From assembly GCA_024688885.1 (NCBI GenBank), contig JAILDV010000035.1:55034-119033 (forward strand): a stretch of 64,000 nt of DNA, read 5' to 3'. The DNA comes from Bacteroidaceae bacterium (GTDB lineage Bacteria; Bacteroidota; Bacteroidia; Bacteroidales; Bacteroidaceae). Under the pieces are notes generated by a model, which worked only from the letters and a program-made list of their open reading frames with translations, was not told the origin of the DNA and made no database searches. This document shows, piece after piece, positions 59,717 through 64,000 of this stretch; positions within the stretch are counted from its first letter, which is position 1, and the number at the start of each line of letters is the position of its first letter. Both the position numbers and the translations under genes were made by a program.

Positions 59717-59781
59717 TGAGCTTTACGTCGTAAGGCTCATGAACAGACCGCCGCAAGGCTCGCGAGCTTTACGGCGGTCTG
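59717..59781 (-). terminator. Two nested hairpins after the BspA-like gene
   Basis: TGAGCTTTACG-T-CGTAAGGCTCA (59717-59739), then CAGACCGCCGCAAGGCTCG (59744-59762) pairing with CGAGCTTTACGGCGGTCTG (59763-59781) with two G-U/mismatch positions and almost no loop. They lie 22 bases past the stop of the minus-strand gene. Confidence 0.6.
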
Positions 59782-59802
59782 CTGAGAGGGGGTGTTGAGG
59801 TG

Positions 59803-62448
59803 TTATTTCACTAACACTTTCTTCACATTTCCATTCTGATACTTGATGATGTTCACACCTTTCTGCAAAGCCTCAATAGGTTTGCCATCTATTGTGTAGA
59901 TTTGGTATGTACTATCATCTGCAATGACATCTTCAATGGCATCTATAAGGGTAAAGTTTCCTGTGATTGTTACATCCTTTGCTGGCATTGTAACAGGAAT
60001 CTCGCTCCAACCAGAGAAGGTATAGCCTTCCTTCGTGGGTTGTGCTTCTGGTGTGATGGCATCGCCATAGTTTACAGTGACGGTTTTATACGTTTCGCCA
60101 TCCACCACATAAGTCAATGTGTAAGTATTGACTTCAAAAATACCTGTTACCGTCACATCCTTTGCAGGCATTGTTGATGGTATCTCGCTCCAACCAGAGA
60201 AGGTGTAGCCTTCCTTCGTTGGCTCTGCTTCAGGCGTGATGCTCGAACTATACTCTATTTCATAAGACTTGTATTCCCTGTCATCAACCATGTAAATCAG
60301 TTTGTAACTGTTGATGGTGAATGAGCCAGTCACCGTCACATCCTTCGCAGGCATCGTGGCAGGGATTTCACTCCATCCAGAGAATGTATAGCCTTCTTTT
60401 TCAGGGGCATTCTCTTCTGTGACATTTACACCATAGTCCATGCTGACAGTCTTATAAGTTTGTCCATCCAGTATGTATGTAAGCTTATATTGTCCCCTTG
60501 AGAAGGAACCTGTCACCGTCACATCCTTTGCCGGCATGGTTGCAGGAATCAAACTCCATCCGGAGAAAGTGTAACCTTCCTTTACGGGTTCTGTTTCCTC
60601 CGTAATAGTTTCAGCATAATTCACATTCATGCTCTTATATTCTTCTCCATCCACGATATAAGTCAGTTTATAGCTGTTGATGGTGAATGAGCCAGTAATC
60701 GTCACATCCTTCGCAGGCATCGTGGCAGGGATTTCACTCCATCCAGAGAATGTATAGCCTTCTTTTGTTGGAAAGGCTTCCGGGGTAATGGTGGATGTAT
60801 ATTCTACATCATAAGATTTATATACCACATTATCCACCATATAGGTTAACTTGTACTTTTCTGGTGTTACTTTTACGACACAGGTGGCTGGAATCTCACC
60901 ATCATTAGTGATAGCCATGATGACAGCATCGCCATATCCCATCGCCACAATCTTGCCTGTAGATGTAACAGTACATACAGAAGAATTAGAACTAGTCCAT
61001 TTGACGGATTTATCAAATGTTTCTTCTGGCAAAACAACAGCTTGCAGTTGTTCCATTGTTCCCAATTTTGTAAATGTCACTTCAGAAGGATCAATATAAA
61101 CTTCCGTTGCATGCGTTTTCACTATTACTTTGCATTCTGCTGTAAATTTACCATCTACCGATGAAGCTGTTATTACGGCTGTTCCTGATGATAAAGCCTT
61201 AATCTCTCCACTTTGTGTTATTGAAATGACCTCTGGTTTATCCACTTCCAAAACAAAATCTGCATCATCTGCATTCTCTGGAACAGGAGTTGCAGTTAGC
61301 GTCGTCTCATCCCCCACTTCCATTAATATAGATTCTTTGTCTAACATGATTCCTTCCAATGGTTGTGCTTCTTCTATAACTTTGTATATGTTAGGGAAGG
61401 CTGATTCATAGACCTGTTTTGACCCCTTGGGAACATAAAGTTTACATGAAGAAGAAATATGCATGCCATATATTTCAGCAGGAGGTGTCTTGCTCTTAAA
61501 ATGGAGTGACACATTTTCTGCTGACGGGTAATAAGGATAACTGACACCGCCATCACTACTACCTATAACTTCCAATTTGTCGCCAAAGAACACATGCATT
61601 CCTTCTTTGAAATCCAAACATGCCATATTAACCCACTTCATATTTGGAAAGAAGATGGAATCAGGGAGTGTTGTACTATTTTTGATGGCTCCTGTATGCC
61701 CGTAACCAGGCTCATCATAAGTAAAAGAACAATATCCGATTTCTTCCAAACTTGGGAATTCACGTATATTCCATTGAGACAAGTCTGTACGCCCTTTACA
61801 TGCATAACTAGCAATACATTTTAGAGATTTCGGGAGGTGAACTGTTTGGGGATTATCCGATGGAAGATACATGAGGCTATCAACATTTTCACCTAATATC
61901 AAATGACCTATTTTTCTACGGAATGTATATTGGGTGTCATTGTCTTTACCAGAATTGTTGTAATAGGAAGAATAATAGGCATAACAATAGTCTCCAATTT
62001 TATTTACTTGTGTGTCAAATACTAGAGTATCAATATATGACTGAGAGATATAGTTATTCTCTAAATATGAGGTCAAATTACGAGGTAAGACCAATTTCTG
62101 CAGACTATACGTATAATCCTCATAATAAATCCTTGAGATAGAATTATAAGAACGAGGAGACGAGGCTGCATGTTTAAAGTTTCCATCCCAAAAATTTCCA
62201 ATAATGGTAACATCACCAAGATCAATTACCCCATTTAGACTTAACTGTGTCAGGCTTCCTATAAACGCCAAGTCTCCATTATTGATATACCCCGTAACCT
62301 TCAAATTCTTCACCGTTTGTTGGTCACCATAATTAATCTTACTCGACAACCATCCAGGGGTTTGATTATCAATTGTCAAGTCTGTAGCTTGTGCGTTAGA
62401 ATATAGACTAAAGCATAACAAAAATAAATAAACAAATAACTTTTTCAT
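59803..62448 (-). CDS. BspA/InlB-type surface protein with LRR_5, Big_2 and five B-repeats
   Basis: 881 residues. Signal peptide MKKLFVYLFLLCFSLYSNA. Residues about 40-360 contain LRR_5-type leucine-rich repeats of the BspA family (LTQLSLNGVIDLGDVTIIG, LPKSLKCIASYACKG). Two Big_2 Ig-like domains follow (about 365-528). Five 61-residue Listeria-Bacteroides (InlB B) repeats span 532-836, each with TKEGYTFSGWSEIPATMPA. A 45-residue tail (YQIYTIDGKPIEALQKGVN, then KKVLVK) resembles a type IX-like sorting domain. Such proteins bind host or partner cell surfaces. The gene starts 6 bases after the DUF2971 stop. Confidence 0.88.
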   Translation of the reverse strand: MKKLFVYLFLLCFSLYSNAQATDLTIDNQTPGWLSSKINYGDQQTVKNLKVTGYINNGDLAFIGSLTQLSLNGVIDLGDVTIIGNFWDGNFKHAASSPRSYNSISRIYYEDYTYSLQKLVLPRNLTSYLENNYISQSYIDTLVFDTQVNKIGDYCYAYYSSYYNNSGKDNDTQYTFRRKIGHLILGENVDSLMYLPSDNPQTVHLPKSLKCIASYACKGRTDLSQWNIREFPSLEEIGYCSFTYDEPGYGHTGAIKNSTTLPDSIFFPNMKWVNMACLDFKEGMHVFFGDKLEVIGSSDGGVSYPYYPSAENVSLHFKSKTPPAEIYGMHISSSCKLYVPKGSKQVYESAFPNIYKVIEEAQPLEGIMLDKESILMEVGDETTLTATPVPENADDADFVLEVDKPEVISITQSGEIKALSSGTAVITASSVDGKFTAECKVIVKTHATEVYIDPSEVTFTKLGTMEQLQAVVLPEETFDKSVKWTSSNSSVCTVTSTGKIVAMGYGDAVIMAITNDGEIPATCVVKVTPEKYKLTYMVDNVVYKSYDVEYTSTITPEAFPTKEGYTFSGWSEIPATMPAKDVTITGSFTINSYKLTYIVDGEEYKSMNVNYAETITEETEPVKEGYTFSGWSLIPATMPAKDVTVTGSFSRGQYKLTYILDGQTYKTVSMDYGVNVTEENAPEKEGYTFSGWSEIPATMPAKDVTVTGSFTINSYKLIYMVDDREYKSYEIEYSSSITPEAEPTKEGYTFSGWSEIPSTMPAKDVTVTGIFEVNTYTLTYVVDGETYKTVTVNYGDAITPEAQPTKEGYTFSGWSEIPVTMPAKDVTITGNFTLIDAIEDVIADDSTYQIYTIDGKPIEALQKGVNIIKYQNGNVKKVLVK
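59941..60855 (-). repeat. Five tandem 183-bp coding repeats in the BspA-like gene
   Basis: Units of 61 codons (residues 532-592, 593-653, 654-714, 715-775, 776-836). The second halves (KEGYTFSGWS, IPATMPAKDVT) are nearly identical at DNA level; first halves diverge. Unit count is likely to vary by recombination. Confidence 0.85.
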
Positions 62449-62454
62449 AATCTT

Positions 62455-63228
62455 TCAATTTTTTGATATTATATATCTCGTGGTAAATTTACAGTTATCA
62501 CTATAAATATCTGATTTTCGAATTTCTGTTGTTTCGTTTGGGAGATTTATGCGAAGATCATTCTTTATTTCAGTGAACTTTTCGTTGTCTATTGATGTCC
62601 ATGGGTCTATCACCACCTCACTAATTGTAGTTGGATCAATCGGATATTTGACAAACTTCTGTTCTTCCGAAGAAGACTTATCGAAAAGCAGCAATCTAAC
62701 CTCCTCTTCATGCTTAAAGAAATCTCGCTTTGTCAAAAGATTGTACATAGGATAGAGTTCGGCAAGTGTAACTCCTCGCCTTGTAAAATTAACAGGCCAT
62801 GGATGCATCTCCTTGACATCCTTAATCTTTTCTTTGTAGTCATTCGTGGTGGAATTAAAGTACCTGATATATTCAAGGACTGCTATGCGCAAATTATTAT
62901 TTTGTTCAATTAAACCTCTAATAAGATTAGAGGCATCAATCCTAATCTTCACATAGGGCTCTTTGTCTTTTTTGAAGGCCTGCCACATTATAGCACTCTC
63001 TACACATAAACTCCAACTCTGGCCAAACCAATGTGATGCATCCAAAGGGACATTTCCTTGTTCAGTTGCAATAACCGAATTAGAGTAATTCATTTCTTGA
63101 GGGTCATCCCATGAAGCTGGTCTGAGAAGAGTATTGCATTTTTCCTCTATCATTACTTTAAACCATTTAAGAGGCATAATCTTATACAATGGTGTAGTAT
63201 TTAAGACCCAAGATATCCTATAATCCAT
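62455..63228 (-). CDS. DUF2971-like protein
   Basis: 257 residues, no signal peptide. Motifs follow DUF2971: an opening LYKIMPLKWFKVMIEEKCNT, NTLLRPASWDDPQEMNY (the SPxxFNDPxE-like site), SWSLCVESAIMWQAF (the CFSxxxxxxLMW-like site), KHEEEVRLLLF (the KxxxW/EEEWR-like site) and VVIDPWTS. The family is of unknown reaction and is frequent in genomic islands with defence genes. The gene is AT-rich compared with the core genes of the window. It may be expressed with the BspA-like gene, 6 bases downstream. Confidence 0.65.
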   Translation of the reverse strand: MDYRISWVLNTTPLYKIMPLKWFKVMIEEKCNTLLRPASWDDPQEMNYSNSVIATEQGNVPLDASHWFGQSWSLCVESAIMWQAFKKDKEPYVKIRIDASNLIRGLIEQNNNLRIAVLEYIRYFNSTTNDYKEKIKDVKEMHPWPVNFTRRGVTLAELYPMYNLLTKRDFFKHEEEVRLLLFDKSSSEEQKFVKYPIDPTTISEVVIDPWTSIDNEKFTEIKNDLRINLPNETTEIRKSDIYSDNCKFTTRYIISKN

Positions 63229-63296
63229 TAGGGCGTTTTATTATTACAAGCACACTCCCTTTTGCTCGATTTTTAGTAAGAAGACTGCTGATATAC

Positions 63297-63390
63297 AAAA
63301 AAAGCGTGGGGAGTTCTCTTGTTACTCGTCCCACTCTTTGAGGCTCTGGCATCGCCCTGATTGTCGAACGAGCAACGCCGAAGCCCACGC
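63297..63390 (-). ncRNA. Compact structured element with terminator-like 3' end
   Basis: On the minus strand: GCGTGGG (63384-63390) pairs with CCCCACGC (63304-63311) and is followed by seven T (63297-63303). Inside, GTTGCTCGTTC (63366-63376) pairs with GGACGAGTAAC (63321-63331), and AGGGCGATGCC-AGAGCCT forms a small inner stem. I recall very similar elements in other Prevotella genomes, but cannot confirm a name. It lies between the DUF2971 gene and the repeats. Confidence 0.55.
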
Positions 63391-63701
63391 ATTGTATATA
63401 AACAACAATAAAGCATAAGGTCTAGACCTTTTGCTGTTAGTGTCATGAATATACACCTGATGGACGTCTTTGTTACCTTGTTCTTGACAATCAATTCGAA
63501 ACTGCCAGATTTCAAAGAGTCAAGCACAAAGCGTCAAGTACGCCTTTTCTATATATAGGTTCCCTCCCTCTATCCCACTCGAAAGCGAAACTTCGGCAAG
63601 AGAACAGTTGCAAAATAAGTAAATTAATGTGAAACCACCAAATGTTTTTCGGAAAAAGTGAAAAAAAAGGCAATGTGACGCAGGAAGAGAAGATGCTAAA
63701 A

Positions 63702-63782
63702 CGCCGCACCAACAACCGTAATTACGATACATGGTGAAACGTAATTTGCCCGCAGGGCATAACGTAATTATGATGCAGGGCG
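63702..63782 (-). repeat. REP-like element, family 1, copy C (inverted)
   Basis: Read on the minus strand it starts GCCCTGCATCATAATTACG, then GCCCTGCGGGCAAATTACGT, then a third module ending CGTAATTACGGTTGTTGGTG-CGGCG. The match to copy B covers nearly the whole 80 bases. Confidence 0.75.
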
Positions 63783-63821
63783 CGCCATGTAAACTGATAA
63801 ATGAGGGAATGACATGCGCTG

Positions 63822-63849
63822 CGCTAAATGATAAATGACAAATGAAAAA
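63822..63849. repeat. Short dispersed repeat, copy 2 (inverted)
   Basis: CGCTGCGCTAAATGATAAATGACAAATG, the reverse complement of the copy at 59290-59316. Confidence 0.7.
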
Positions 63850-63955
63850 GGATAATTTGACACTACTGTCCCGTTAAAGTGGACTAATCGTTCTTTGAAA
63901 TCGCTGAAATTAAGTCATTTACGAGTAGTTTTAAGGGTGCACGGATTTGAATTTG

Positions 63956-63984
63956 TACCTTTGCAGCCAAATTGAATGGCTGCA
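63956..63984 (+). promoter_or_regulatory. -7 box and hairpin in front of the gene at the window edge
   Basis: TACCTTTG (63956-63963) overlaps a perfect hairpin TTGCAGCCA-AATTGAA-TGGCTGCAA (63961-63985). A hairpin covering the start of an insertion-sequence gene commonly shields it from outside transcription. Confidence 0.5.
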
Positions 63985-63986
63985 AG

Positions 63987-64000
63987 ATGAACAAAGACAA
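63987..64000 (+). CDS. Start of a gene cut by the window end, possibly a transposase
   Basis: ATG at 63987 (MNKD...) with a promoter and hairpin upstream; only four codons and a bit are visible. The upstream TGTCCCGTTAAAGTGGACTA block and the shielding hairpin suggest an insertion sequence, but the product cannot be judged. Confidence 0.3.

Larger units (their letters stand above)
63391..63986. other. Repeat-rich region before the probable insertion-sequence edge
   Basis: No supported gene. It holds the REP copy C (63702-63782), the inverted short repeat (63822-63849) and, from about 63860, TGACACTACTGTCCCGTTAA-type DNA that I suspect is an insertion-sequence end. Confidence 0.4.

Overview
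The window is chromosomal DNA of a Bacteroidota organism, most likely a Prevotellaceae member (Prevotella/Segatella/Xylanibacter type). The reasons are promoters of the TTTG-N19/20-TAnnTTTG type, a fasciclin-domain surface protein, a BspA-like repeat protein, TamL, MreBCD-PBP2-RodA linked to purH, NrdJ-type B12 ribonucleotide reductase sequence, and xylan-degrading GH30 and GH43 enzymes with a hexuronate-type transporter. All identifications come from reading the sequence; no database search was run.

Layout. 1-1593: C-terminal part of a fasciclin-domain protein. 1730-6616: an accessory block on the minus strand (HU-like DNA-binding protein, DUF5675-like protein, VirE-type helicase/ATPase, VirE N-terminal protein) interrupted by a plus-strand REP-associated tyrosine transposase (RAYT) with an unusual C-terminal extension. 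6617-9897: a defence-like cassette: a consensus promoter, about 277 nt of highly foldable untranslated RNA, an EcoRI-family adenine methyltransferase, and an overlapping DUF262-HNH nuclease. 10008-11510: a GH30 xylanase. 12051-15379: TamL and a SpoU/TrmH RNA methyltransferase. 15462-22109: DUF4296 lipoprotein, lspA, ileS, pyrI, pyrB. 22308-32141: a likely eight-gene minus-strand operon with a TolC/MacA/MacB-like efflux pump, a DUF3256 protein, and a partner-switching set (SpoIIE phosphatase with kinase domain, SLC13-RCK transporter, STAS protein). 32187-32603: rnpB. 32721-37744: GH43 enzyme, a CsgG/FlgT-like secreted protein, and an MFS hexuronate-type transporter. 37789-43581: folB, a free-standing NrdJ-tail protein, a nitroreductase, dnaA, an MCE protein and an amidase. 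44050-53362: TonB receptor, YiiX hydrolase, and the cell-shape cluster rodA-PBP2-mreDCB with an IMP-cyclohydrolase-only purH. 53641-58923: TonB-domain protein, glycine-zipper lipoprotein, nudC, GH25 lysozyme, dnaJ, grpE. 58924-64000: repeat-rich DNA, a BspA/InlB-repeat surface protein, a DUF2971 protein, a structured element and probably the edge of an insertion sequence.

How the parts work together. GH30, GH43 and the hexuronate-type transporter fit glucuronoxylan breakdown and uptake. LspA, TamL and several lipoproteins belong to envelope biogenesis. MreBCD, PBP2, RodA and the amidase build and remodel peptidoglycan. The RAYT protein matches a family of REP-like palindromes present three times in the window, one copy just upstream of the RAYT gene.

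The strongest candidate for an undescribed system is 7332-9897, where a structured RNA leader, a modification methylase carrying an EF-hand/dockerin-type loop, and a DUF262-HNH nuclease form one transcription unit. Other notable items are the RAYT fused to a possible DprA/LOG-like domain, an 8 x 23-bp diverged tandem repeat at 59330-59513, a palindromic element inserted in frame in ileS, and a compact structured element at 63297-63390.
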